Notes under the pieces: model-generated | What the model saw: only the letters and a program-made list of their open reading frames with translations | Databases searched by the model: none | What the model was told of the DNA's origin: nothing | Source: Bacteroides ovatus | Lineage (GTDB): Bacteria; Bacteroidota; Bacteroidia; Bacteroidales; Bacteroidaceae | Length of the DNA: 20,742 nucleotides | Assembly: GCA_030844565.1 (NCBI GenBank) | Contig: JAUUNK010000080.1 | Span: 1-20,742 of the forward strand | Direction of reading: 5' to 3' | Made by a program: the position numbers and the translations under genes | Shown here: positions 1 to 6,688 of the stretch, in pieces | How positions within the stretch are numbered: position 1 is the first letter of the stretch | Layout of the letters: each line of letters opens with the position of its first letter

Positions 1-124
1 AGATTGCATAGTAGTTTTGTCGTGTTTTATTTTGTGTTTGTGTTGTGACGGTGCTACGATGTGAATCGGAGTACCGTTTTTTTATAAATATGATGTTGAA
101 CGATTAACCCTAAATATAGAGATT

Positions 125-1342
125 ATGGACTTACATTCCGGTTTACCCTATTGGATTATCAAGAATCCTCTTTTTGAATATTTTCATCCATTGGAGGAAG
201 ATTATTCCATTGATATAGCGATTGTCGGTTCTGGCATTGCCGGAGCGCTGACCGCTCACCAACTCTGTAAGGCAGGCTTTCGCTGTTGCGTGGTTGACAA
301 ACGGAGTGTTGCTACAGGAAGCTCTGCCGCTACTACGGCTCTGCTCCAATATGAAGTAGGCGTTCCCCTTTACAAACTGATAGAGCTGATTGGGGAAGAA
401 AGTGCGGTGCTTGCCTATCGTGCTTGCCTGCAAGCCATCCCTGATATGGAAGAGATGCTGACAGAAGCAGGAATCGATGCTGATTTCGAGAGAGTTCCAA
501 GTCTCTTCTTTGCCAGTGACATCGAAGGTGCTGAAATCATTAACCGGGAATATGAAGTGCGGCAACGCCATCATCTTCCTGTAGAATTCTTTACTCGGGA
601 AGAACTCAGCCAACAATATGGTTTGAAAGCACCCGGTGCTTTGTTTACTCGTGAGGGAGCGCAAATGGATGCCTATAAAGCAGCTATTAGTTTTTTAAGG
701 TATCATATGGAAAAGGATGGCTTGGAAGTATTTACTCATACAGAAGTTACTTCTGCTCAGGAGACAGAAGAAGGATATGTGTTGGAGACAGACAGGCAGC
801 ATCGGATACAATGCAAATATGTGGTGATAGCGGCAGGTTTTGAAGCCGATAACTTCCTGCCTAAGAAGGTGATGCAACTTACTTCGACTTATGCGCTTAT
901 TTCTCATCCCTTGCCTGCCGAAAAATTGTGGGAAGGACGTTGTCTTATCTGGGAGACGAATGAGCCTTACCTATACGTACGTACCACCACCGGCAATCGT
1001 ATCATCGTAGGAGGAGAGGACGAGGAGTTTAGTAATCCGGAGTACCGCGATGAACTGATGCGGGAAAAGATACATACTCTCGAACAAAAGTTTCGTAAAC
1101 TGTTCCCCCGTATTCCTTTGAAAACAGAAATGTATTGGAGCGGGACGTTTAGTACTACTCGCGATGGTTTGCCTTTTATCGGTACATGGAAAGGTAGCGA
1201 ACGGATGTTTTTCAACCTCGGGTATGGGGATAATGGTATTTTATTTAGTATGATAGGTGCACAGATGATATGTAATTCTCTACAAGGTGTGGAAGACGTA
1301 CGTGCCCGGATATTCAGTCCCCGGCGAAATATCAAGATATAA
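125..1342 (+). CDS. FAD-dependent oxidoreductase (DAO/glycine-oxidase-like family)
   Basis: A 405-residue soluble flavoprotein. The N-terminal Rossmann motif GSGIAG (residues 35-40) follows a hydrophobic beta strand, and Asp58 sits at the end of the second strand, where it would hold the FAD ribose. The next conserved stretch, ATGSSAATTALLQ (63-75), is typical of DAO-fold amine or amino-acid oxidases. A C-terminal FAD-contact region, TTRDGLPFIG, then LGYGDNGILFS, closes the fold. It resembles the gamma-glutamylputrescine-oxidase-like group, but I see no Rieske domain and no signal peptide, so it is probably cytoplasmic. The substrate cannot be told from the sequence. The gene stands alone, converges on the ytxH-like gene and ends just before a GC-rich hairpin. 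The ATG was chosen because it opens the frame about 30 residues before the Rossmann strand. I see no clear TAnnTTTG promoter in the 124 bases before it. Confidence 0.85.
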   Translation: MDLHSGLPYWIIKNPLFEYFHPLEEDYSIDIAIVGSGIAGALTAHQLCKAGFRCCVVDKRSVATGSSAATTALLQYEVGVPLYKLIELIGEESAVLAYRACLQAIPDMEEMLTEAGIDADFERVPSLFFASDIEGAEIINREYEVRQRHHLPVEFFTREELSQQYGLKAPGALFTREGAQMDAYKAAISFLRYHMEKDGLEVFTHTEVTSAQETEEGYVLETDRQHRIQCKYVVIAAGFEADNFLPKKVMQLTSTYALISHPLPAEKLWEGRCLIWETNEPYLYVRTTTGNRIIVGGEDEEFSNPEYRDELMREKIHTLEQKFRKLFPRIPLKTEMYWSGTFSTTRDGLPFIGTWKGSERMFFNLGYGDNGILFSMIGAQMICNSLQGVEDVRARIFSPRRNIKI

Positions 1343-1347
1343 AAGGA

Positions 1348-1374
1348 GGGATGCACGGTCGAAACCGGCATCCC
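1348..1374. terminator. hairpin between convergent genes, possible bidirectional terminator
   Basis: GGGATGC (1348-1354) pairs with GCATCCC (1368-1374), and an inner CGG/CCG pair lies next to a bulged A, leaving a short loop. It sits 5 bases after the oxidoreductase stop and 34 bases beyond the end of the opposing ytxH-like gene. The flank is A-rich on the + side and reads TCCTTTTAT on the minus side, so it fits best as a weak terminator for minus-strand transcripts. Confidence 0.5.
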
Positions 1375-1407
1375 CCACTATTTGAAAATAAAAAATAAAT
1401 CGCTTAC

Positions 1408-1704
1408 TTATTTTTTGTTTTCTGAATTAAAGGTATGCATTTTATCTTTCATGTCGTCTGCTTTCTCGGCTACTTTATAAGATCCGTCAGCTACTTTGTC
1501 AGCCACTTTTGTACCTACGTTCATGGCTTTATCTTTAGCAGTGTCCAGCATTTCTTCTGTCTCTCCACCTACTTTGTGAAGGGCATGACACATGTTCTGT
1601 TTCAATTGTTTAGCTTTCGGAGTGCATGAGAAACGATAAATCATAGCACCGATGACTGATCCTATTCCAAGACCGAGCCAGAAATGAGAATTTCTACTTT
1701 CCAT
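1408..1704 (-). CDS. YtxH-domain small membrane protein
   Basis: A 98-residue protein. One N-terminal membrane segment rich in glycine (about residues 8-24, FWLGLGIGSVIGAMIY) is followed by a lysine- and alanine-rich amphipathic tail with repeated AKDKA/VADKVA/VAEKADD patterns, which should form a long helix or coiled coil. This is the usual plan of YtxH-type general-stress proteins: a short anchor with a helical tail in the cytoplasm or periplasm. Molecular function is unknown. It lies 38 bases downstream of the glsB-like gene on the same strand and is probably co-transcribed with it. That pairing of small stress membrane proteins supports both calls. The spacer is A/T-rich. Confidence 0.75.
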   Translation of the reverse strand: MESRNSHFWLGLGIGSVIGAMIYRFSCTPKAKQLKQNMCHALHKVGGETEEMLDTAKDKAMNVGTKVADKVADGSYKVAEKADDMKDKMHTFNSENKK

Positions 1705-1742
1705 AATTAAAGTTTGGTTTTTAAATGATTAAATAAAAAAAA

Positions 1743-2000
1743 TTAAGGTTCCGCTCTGTGGGAGCCTCTAAACAAAGAAGCAATCCACAACAAGAGGATA
1801 GCACCTACTATTGAAGTAATGAGACTGCCGATAATGCCTGTTGTGGCAATACCTAACAATCCGAATATCCAGCCACCTAAGACACCTCCAATAATGCCCA
1901 GCAGCAAGTTTATCAAGAGGCCAAAACCGCCTCCTCTCATGATTTTACCGGCGAAGTATCCGGCAATAATCCCAATAATAATATACCAAAGAAAATACAT
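1743..2000 (-). CDS. GlsB/YeaQ/YmgE-family stress-response membrane protein
   Basis: An 85-residue, very hydrophobic and glycine-rich protein with about three membrane segments: residues 3-20, 26-49 and 54-77. GIIAGYFAGKIMRGGGFG in the first third and GIIGGVLGGWIFGLLG in the middle match the transglycosylase-associated/YeaQ family (UPF0410). These are inner-membrane proteins induced by stress, with no defined biochemical role. It is the first gene of a likely two-gene unit with the YtxH-like gene. I find no exact TAnnTTTG element in the 100 bases before it. Transcription may start from an unusual promoter or read through from the element at 2380-2387. Confidence 0.8.
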   Translation of the reverse strand: MYFLWYIIIGIIAGYFAGKIMRGGGFGLLINLLLGIIGGVLGGWIFGLLGIATTGIIGSLITSIVGAILLLWIASLFRGSHRAEP

Positions 2001-2231
2001 AAGATCTAATTTTTAAGTTTATAATACTTTTAGAAAAGGCTATGCCAACCTTTGCTTTCTCTCTCGCCGCGTGCATGTGCACTCTGCTGTACCGTTGACT
2101 AAAGAACAGAATGTAGGAAATATTAGTTCAGAATCTGAAAAACGAATTAACATCAATTGTATTTTGGCTAATCCTTTTGCAGCATTTTGTCTATTTCTTG
2201 TAGGAAGTGGAGAGGAGAATAAAAGGAGAAG

Positions 2232-2373
2232 ATAAAATAAAGAAAGCATTTCTTCACAGAAATGCTTTCTCAAAACTGGTTAGGAATAATGTACGGTAGT
2301 GGGGGGAATAGCCACTTACCGTCATATCTTTAAATAATATTTTTACTGGTAATAATTACCTTACTCTATTTTC
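2232..2373 (-). ncRNA. candidate small RNA downstream of metY
   Basis: Read on the minus strand, TATCTTTG (a full match to the Bacteroidota -7 element TAnnTTTG) is followed by about 140 bases ending in a strong terminator. The interior holds an inverted repeat GGTAAT-T-ATTACC. A hairpin follows, ACGGTA.GTGG pairing with CCAC-T-TACCGT (2293-2302 with 2312-2322). The last element is the 12-bp stem at 2241-2270 followed by TTATTTTATC. Promoter, structured body and terminator within 150 bases make a self-contained transcription unit. I do not recognise the RNA. The alternative is a long leader of the glsB-like gene carrying an attenuator. The ends are estimates from the promoter and the T-rich run. 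Confidence 0.45.
2241..2270 (-). terminator. intrinsic terminator (12-bp perfect stem)
   Basis: AGAAAGCATTTC (2241-2252) and GAAATGCTTTCT (2259-2270) are perfectly complementary around a 6-base loop. On the minus strand the stem is followed by TTATTTTATC (2240-2231), while the + side has no T-run, so it should act on minus-strand transcripts from metY or from the promoter at 2380-2387. Confidence 0.7.
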
Positions 2374-2379
2374 TTGACG

Positions 2380-2387
2380 CAAAGATA
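2380..2387 (-). promoter_or_regulatory. minus-strand -7 promoter element TATCTTTG
   Basis: The minus strand reads TATCTTTG, a full match to the Bacteroidota housekeeping -7 consensus TAnnTTTG. Transcription would start near 2373. No clear -33 TTTG is visible. It lies 70 bases after metY and 380 before the glsB-like gene. Confidence 0.5.
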
Positions 2388-2454
2388 GAAATTAATCACA
2401 TTTTATCCTATAACTTCGACCTTTTTTATGTATTAAAATACACTTTTGTTGTTA

Positions 2455-3735
2455 TTAGGCATTTAGTGCCTGTTCTATATCTGCGATAATGTCATCTGCG
2501 TTTTCAATGCCTACCGATAAACGGATAAGGTCAGGACGTACACCGGCTTTTATCAATTGTTCATCAGTCAACTGGCGGTGGGTATGGCTGGCGGGATGCA
2601 ACACACAGGTGCGTGCATCTGCCACGTGGGTGACAATAGCTATCATTTGTAATGCATCCATGAAGTGGATGGATACGTCCCGCCCTCCTTTCAGACCAAA
2701 AGAGATAACGCCACAGGAGCCATTTGGCATATATTTTTGTGCTAATGGGTAATATTTGTTGTCGGGGAGTCCACAATAATTTACCCATGCCACTTTCTCA
2801 TTGGCAGACAAGTATTCGGCAATTTTTTGTGCATTCTGGCAATGCTGTGGCATCCGCAGGTGCAATGTCTCCAAGCCAAGATTGAGCAAGAAAGCGTTTT
2901 GAGGGCTTTGGATGCTTCCCAGGTCACGCATCAATTGAGCCGTAGCTTTAGTGATATATGCCAGTTTACCAAATGATTTTGTATAAGTCAACCCGTGATA
3001 AGACTCGTCGGGGGTACAAAGTCCCGGAAACTTGTCGGCATGTGCATCCCAATCGAAATTTCCACTATCCACGATGCAGCCTCCTACACTGGTGGCATGT
3101 CCATCCATGTATTTGGTAGTAGAGTGAACAACGATGTCCGCTCCCCATTCGAAGGGGCGGCAGTTAATAGGAGTAGGGAAAGTATTGTCTACAATCAAAG
3201 GTACTCCATGACTATGGGCTACGCGGGCAAACTTTTCGATATCCAAAACTTCCAGAGAAGGATTTGAGATTGTTTCGCCGAACAATGCTTTAGTATTGGG
3301 GCGGAAGAGTGAGGAGATTTCTTCTTCGCTGGCGTCGGGGCTCACAAAAGTGACGTCGATACCCAGCTTTTTTAGTGTTACTCCGAAAAGGTTGAATGTA
3401 CCGCCATAAATAGCCGAGGAACAAACAAAATGGTCTCCTGCCTGGCAAATGTTGAAAATGGCATAAAAATTGGCAGCTTGTCCGCTGGACGTAAGCATTG
3501 CACCTACTCCTCCTTCAAGGGCAGCAATCTTTGCAGCTACGGCATCATTGGTGGGGTTTTGTAGCCGGGTATAGAAGTAACCGCTTTCTTCGAGATCGAA
3601 TAAACGTGCCATCTGTTCACTGGTATCATACTTGAAAGTAGTGCTTTGGTAAATGGGCAGCACGCGTGGCTCGCCCTTTTTAGGAGTCCATCCTGCTTGT
3701 ACACACAGGGTTTCGGGCTTAAATTGTTTTGCCAT
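2455..3735 (-). CDS. metY: O-acetylhomoserine sulfhydrylase / cysteine synthase (MetY type)
   Basis: A 426-residue PLP enzyme of the Cys/Met metabolism family. It makes homocysteine from O-acetylhomoserine and sulfide (direct sulfhydrylation) in the cytoplasm. Visible motifs in order: LPIYQSTTF (26-34), YFYTRLQNPT (53-62), the cofactor-binding SSGQAA (83-88), ETISNPSLEV (154-163), Asp183 in VDNTFPTP, and the Schiff-base lysine Lys208 in HSTTKYMDGH. The C-terminal DARTCVLHPASHTHRQL segment and the SVGIE motif near the end are typical of MetY rather than of cystathionine gamma-synthase, which is shorter. Length is normal for MetY. The gene is divergent from the amidase, has a promoter at 3785-3792 and a leader of about 40 bases. 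That leaves no room for a SAM riboswitch. Confidence 0.92.
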   Translation of the reverse strand: MAKQFKPETLCVQAGWTPKKGEPRVLPIYQSTTFKYDTSEQMARLFDLEESGYFYTRLQNPTNDAVAAKIAALEGGVGAMLTSSGQAANFYAIFNICQAGDHFVCSSAIYGGTFNLFGVTLKKLGIDVTFVSPDASEEEISSLFRPNTKALFGETISNPSLEVLDIEKFARVAHSHGVPLIVDNTFPTPINCRPFEWGADIVVHSTTKYMDGHATSVGGCIVDSGNFDWDAHADKFPGLCTPDESYHGLTYTKSFGKLAYITKATAQLMRDLGSIQSPQNAFLLNLGLETLHLRMPQHCQNAQKIAEYLSANEKVAWVNYCGLPDNKYYPLAQKYMPNGSCGVISFGLKGGRDVSIHFMDALQMIAIVTHVADARTCVLHPASHTHRQLTDEQLIKAGVRPDLIRLSVGIENADDIIADIEQALNA

Positions 3736-3784
3736 AATCGTATTGAGTTTATAATGTGATTATCTTAAAAAAGTTATATCGGCG

Positions 3785-3792
3785 CAAAAGTA
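3785..3792 (-). promoter_or_regulatory. metY promoter, -7 element TACTTTTG
   Basis: The minus strand reads TACTTTTG, matching TAnnTTTG. Transcription would begin near 3778, about 43 bases before the metY ATG. It is back to back with the amidase promoter, with 24 bases between the two -7 elements. Confidence 0.6.
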
Positions 3793-3816
3793 GAGAAAAT
3801 ATTTCTATTAAAAACC

Positions 3817-3824
3817 TATCTTTG
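3817..3824 (+). promoter_or_regulatory. amidase promoter, -7 element TATCTTTG
   Basis: TATCTTTG matches TAnnTTTG on the + strand. A start near 3831 leaves a leader of about 44 bases before the amidase ATG at 3875. Confidence 0.6.
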
Positions 3825-3874
3825 CAATTGAAAAAGCAAAAATAATCACCCATGCCTTTAAATAGTGTGTAACT

Positions 3875-4930
3875 ATGCAGATAAGTATCCCTTTTTTACG
3901 CCTTTCTTTCCTGCTACTAAGCTGTTTTCTCTTTAACCTTCCCAAAGTGTGGTCGCAACAGAAGGTAACTCCCAAACCGGGGGATGGAATTTCTACCTTA
4001 CTTCTGCGTCATAACCGCTCGCCTAAAAAGTATTATGATGATTTTGTGACATTAAATAAAGCTAAGTTAGGGAAAGGGGAGTCTCTTAAACTGGGAGTAA
4101 CTTATGTGATTCCTCCGCTCAAAAATGGTACTGTCACCGTGCAGAAAGGAGAGAGGGAAGATATAGATACGAATCATAGAAAGGGAAAAAAGGGAGTCAT
4201 ACATGAGCCTCTTTTCGGGAAGAAAATGGCGAATGTGAAGGTTACTTCTAGCAGATTGTCGAATGCTTGTTTTTATATAGTGAGCGGGCATGGCGGACCG
4301 GACCCCGGCGCTATTGGAAAGGTTGGTAAGTATGAACTTCACGAAGATGAATACGCCTATGATATTGCTTTGCGACTGGCACACACCTTGATGGAAGAAG
4401 GGGCAAAAGTACATATTCTGGTTCAGGACGCGAAAGATGGGATTCGTGAAGATGCTTATCTCTCAAATAGCAAACGTGAGACGTGTATGGGCGACCCCAT
4501 TCCTTTGAATCAAGTCCAGAGGCTACAGCAACGATGTGATAAAATCAATGCTTTATATCGAAAAGACCGGAAGAACTATAAATATTGCCGTGCTATTTTT
4601 ATCCATCTCGACAGCCGCAGTAAGAAAAAGCAAACAGATGTCTTTTTTTATCACTCCAACCGCAAAGCCGATAGCAAACGCCTGGCGAACTGCATGAAAG
4701 AGACTTTTGAATCTAAGTATGATAAACATCAACCCAATCGGGGATTTTCAGGAACGGTGAGCGGACGCAATCTTTATGTGCTGTCTCACACAACTCCTGT
4801 CTCTATGTTTGTGGAACTTGGTAACATTCAAAACGCTTTTGATCAACGTAGGTTTGTATTAAGTTCCAATCGGCAGGCACTTGCCAAATGGCTTATGGAA
4901 GGTTTTATGCAAGATTATAAGAAGAAATAA
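3875..4930 (+). CDS. secreted N-acetylmuramoyl-L-alanine amidase (Amidase_3) with LysM-like N-terminal region
   Basis: A 351-residue periplasmic peptidoglycan hydrolase that should cleave the bond between N-acetylmuramic acid and the stem peptide. Residues 1-28 form a signal peptide (long hydrophobic core, then VWSQQ). Residues 34-80 (KPGDGISTLLLRHN to TYVIP) look like a LysM cell-wall-binding module, although distant. A basic linker (90-125) leads to the Amidase_3 domain. It has SGHGGPDPGA with the zinc ligand His139, an acidic ligand Glu157 or Glu159 in HEDEYAYDIA, the third ligand His244 in FIHLDS, and the catalytic glutamate Glu314 in VELGNIQN. Two motifs depart from the classical pattern: the Asp before GHGG is absent (IVSGHGG), and HLDS replaces the usual HxNA. 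All catalytic positions remain, so it is probably active. Confidence 0.85.
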   Translation: MQISIPFLRLSFLLLSCFLFNLPKVWSQQKVTPKPGDGISTLLLRHNRSPKKYYDDFVTLNKAKLGKGESLKLGVTYVIPPLKNGTVTVQKGEREDIDTNHRKGKKGVIHEPLFGKKMANVKVTSSRLSNACFYIVSGHGGPDPGAIGKVGKYELHEDEYAYDIALRLAHTLMEEGAKVHILVQDAKDGIREDAYLSNSKRETCMGDPIPLNQVQRLQQRCDKINALYRKDRKNYKYCRAIFIHLDSRSKKKQTDVFFYHSNRKADSKRLANCMKETFESKYDKHQPNRGFSGTVSGRNLYVLSHTTPVSMFVELGNIQNAFDQRRFVLSSNRQALAKWLMEGFMQDYKKK

Positions 4931-4968
4931 ACAGGCTGCATTTAAGTTTGTGCAGATTCCCTTGCTTC

Positions 4969-5415
4969 TTATTTTTCTAATAGGTCTTTCAGGAAATCGT
5001 CCAACTCTTTGTCGAGTCCTTTCAGGAGTTCGTCATTGATAAGCAAAGTGTCGTCGTCTATCAACAATAATTCGGAGACAGTTTCTTTTTCTTCGTCAAC
5101 CAAGACAAAGGAATAAGGTTTCAGAATATTCAGTTTATCAAAGTTCCCTGCTTCTTTCATCATTGTAAGGATGTTGCGAAAGGGAGCCTCTACTACTTCG
5201 TAAAAGTCATCTCCTTCGTAAGTGGCAAGTTCTTCTACCATTACGTTTGCTAGTTCTTCATCTTCGTCGTTGAAGATAATCAAATGACCGGATGTCTGAT
5301 CCGGCTGTAAATGAATATCGGTTACGGATGTTTGTTCCCTATCCGAAGCATATCGGCCGGCTGCTTTTTGAATGGCCGATTCAATAACGGACTTAGATTG
5401 CTGAGTTAGTTTCAT
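4969..5415 (-). CDS. uncharacterised acidic protein, 148 residues
   Basis: I do not recognise a functional family; it looks like a conserved Bacteroides protein of unknown role. It has no signal peptide or membrane segment, so it is probably cytoplasmic. The N-terminal 30 residues are polar and basic (MKLTQQSKSVIESAIQKAAG). The rest alternates short hydrophobic strands with acidic runs (FNDEDEEL, VDEEKETV) and ends in an acidic amphipathic helix, about 120-148, built on INDELLKGLDKELDDFLKDLL. It has its own promoter at 5438-5445, which gives a leader of only about 16 bases. It converges on the amidase with a 38-base gap and lies downstream of the DUF6340-like lipoprotein gene, in reverse order on the same strand. 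Confidence 0.65.
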   Translation of the reverse strand: MKLTQQSKSVIESAIQKAAGRYASDREQTSVTDIHLQPDQTSGHLIIFNDEDEELANVMVEELATYEGDDFYEVVEAPFRNILTMMKEAGNFDKLNILKPYSFVLVDEEKETVSELLLIDDDTLLINDELLKGLDKELDDFLKDLLEK

Positions 5416-5437
5416 GATGTTCTTCTTTTTGTTAGCT

Positions 5438-5445
5438 CAAAGGTA
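5438..5445 (-). promoter_or_regulatory. promoter of the acidic 148-residue protein, -7 element TACCTTTG
   Basis: The minus strand reads TACCTTTG, a full TAnnTTTG match. The expected start near 5431 is only about 16 bases from the ATG at 5415. Confidence 0.6.
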
Positions 5446-5476
5446 TAAAAAAAATAATAATCACTCTCTATTTTCT

Positions 5477-6580
5477 TTAAAAATTGTCATCAAATCGCTT
5501 CATTTGCAGTTTTAGCTTGGACATCGCGTCTTTTCGCTGTTTGAGTTCGGTGACATAGAGAGTGGCGGAGAAATAGTTGGGAAGGTCTGTCAGGGTAGCA
5601 TGCCGTTTGATTTTCTCATCTACTTTATCTATTATCCGGGCAAGACTTTGGGCCTCGAGTGCCCACTTTTCTGCTTCTTCAATGCTATCGTTCATTTCAT
5701 AATAAAGGGCAATGTTGGAGGCTGCATACATCTTTCTTTTCTTACTTTTGACGGAATTGAACTCTTTTTCCCAAAGGGCGGCAGCTTTAGCCCAGGAGTT
5801 TTCCCGTACGTAGACGGCGGCGTCTCTCATGTTGACAGAACCGTTGGTATAGAGGTAGCGATTGGCTGTTTTCCAATAAGGCAACAGATGCTTCACAGGA
5901 ACGGTCCCGGCAAAGTCCGAAGCTTCTTCAATCATTTCGGAGTCGGTGATGAGATGGGCATGGAGCAGGGCTTGTGTGACTCCCAGTTCCTCCCAAAAGA
6001 TGCTGTCGGTGGCGTTTACAATCACCAACGGGCTGCGTCGGCTGGGGAGATATACTTTCACGCTTGGATATACTTTCATATCTATTGTCCCTTGAAAGCA
6101 TGTCCAGTCAGGGATGTAACGAACTAGTTTGGTGGCTTTTAGTTGCAGGTTTTCGAGGGCGATGATGAAATCGACATTAAGAGTCTGTGTGAGTTGCTGT
6201 ACTTCCTCCGGCGTTAGGGTGGTTTCGCGGGCAAAATGGTCGTTTGCTCTCAGTGCAGAGTCACAGATAATAACTTCTTCGAAATAGTTTTGATCTGCAA
6301 TGGCATGTGCTAAAGCATTCGTGGCAGTTGCTGCTTTGCCTTCGCTATAAATTACATCGCGACTTATCTCTCCTTCTTTTTCGCGGGGAGTCCCTTTTTC
6401 CAGCAATAATTTGTTATCCGGTATGGGATTGACATTATTCACAATTCCCACCCTTTTCAAATCTTCTGGAAAGGATACTTCTGCGGGTAACATATAGTCA
6501 ATAGAAAGTTGTTCGATACTCTGGCAAGCGGTTAGCATCAACGTGCACAAGACTATCATAATAGAAGCACATCTTTTCAT
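5477..6580 (-). CDS. DUF6340-like lipoprotein with C-terminal helical repeats
   Basis: A 367-residue predicted lipoprotein. The signal sequence ends in the lipobox LTAC with the lipidated Cys at residue 19 (MKRCASIMIVLCTLMLTAC). The following residues (QSIEQLS) lack the cluster of acidic residues described as a surface-export signal in Bacteroidota, so a periplasm-facing location is more likely. The middle part (about 40-230) has alternating strand and helix patterns, including LNVDFIIALENLQL. The C-terminal part (about 255-345) is helical with a TPR-like character: NSWAKAAALWEKEF, then MYAASNIALYYEMNDSIEEAEKWALEA. I place it in DUF6340 from memory of the overall look. No enzymatic motif is visible. 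It has its own promoter after the secA terminator. Confidence 0.7.
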   Translation of the reverse strand: MKRCASIMIVLCTLMLTACQSIEQLSIDYMLPAEVSFPEDLKRVGIVNNVNPIPDNKLLLEKGTPREKEGEISRDVIYSEGKAATATNALAHAIADQNYFEEVIICDSALRANDHFARETTLTPEEVQQLTQTLNVDFIIALENLQLKATKLVRYIPDWTCFQGTIDMKVYPSVKVYLPSRRSPLVIVNATDSIFWEELGVTQALLHAHLITDSEMIEEASDFAGTVPVKHLLPYWKTANRYLYTNGSVNMRDAAVYVRENSWAKAAALWEKEFNSVKSKKRKMYAASNIALYYEMNDSIEEAEKWALEAQSLARIIDKVDEKIKRHATLTDLPNYFSATLYVTELKQRKDAMSKLKLQMKRFDDNF

Positions 6581-6606
6581 AATTTCGTCTTTTTATCAGT
6601 TGGAAA

Positions 6607-6614
6607 CAAATGTA
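6607..6614 (-). promoter_or_regulatory. promoter of the DUF6340-like gene, -7 element TACATTTG
   Basis: The minus strand reads TACATTTG, matching TAnnTTTG, directly downstream of the secA terminator. The expected start near 6600 gives a leader of about 20 bases before the ATG at 6580. Confidence 0.6.
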
Positions 6615-6631
6615 CTACTTTGGTTGTATAT

Positions 6632-6667
6632 AAAAAAGCCCCAGACAGTTAAAAACTGTTTGAGGCT
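6632..6667 (-). terminator. secA intrinsic terminator
   Basis: On the minus strand, AGCCTCAAACAGTT pairs with AACTGTCTGGGGCT over 14 positions (one mismatch and one G-T pair) around a three-base loop, and TTTTT follows. It lies 22 bases after the secA stop. The + coordinates are stem arms 6637-6650 and 6654-6667, with an A-run at 6632-6636. Confidence 0.85.
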
Positions 6668-6688
6668 TTGAGGTTAGGGTTTGTTTTC

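Larger units (their letters stand above)
2001..2454. other. non-coding interval between metY and glsB-like gene
   Basis: No convincing protein gene lies here. The interval contains a minus-strand promoter element (2380-2387), two hairpins (2293-2322 and 2241-2270) and an inverted repeat GTGCA-TG-TGCAC at 2071-2082 upstream of the glsB-like gene. The minus-strand reading of 2232-2373 is listed separately as a candidate small RNA. The 77-codon minus-strand frame at 2040-2273 runs through the terminator-like hairpin and resembles nothing. Confidence 0.6.

Noticed and set aside
1..124. Promoter for the FAD oxidoreductase in the T/G-rich start of the window
   Set aside because: No exact TAnnTTTG match, and the upstream context is cut off by the window edge.
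2040..2273. 77-codon minus-strand reading frame between the glsB-like gene and metY
   Set aside because: It runs through the perfect terminator-like hairpin, has low-complexity and unrecognisable sequence, and overlaps the candidate small RNA. No ribosome binding site or family match supports it.
3736..3784. SAM or other riboswitch in front of metY
   Set aside because: The predicted leader is about 43 bases and A/T-rich, too short for a known SAM aptamer, with no terminator or sequestering hairpin.
4936..4955. CTGCA/TGCAG hairpin between the amidase and the acidic protein gene as a terminator
   Set aside because: Only a 5-bp stem with a 10-base loop and no continuous T-run after it, so chance is a sufficient explanation.
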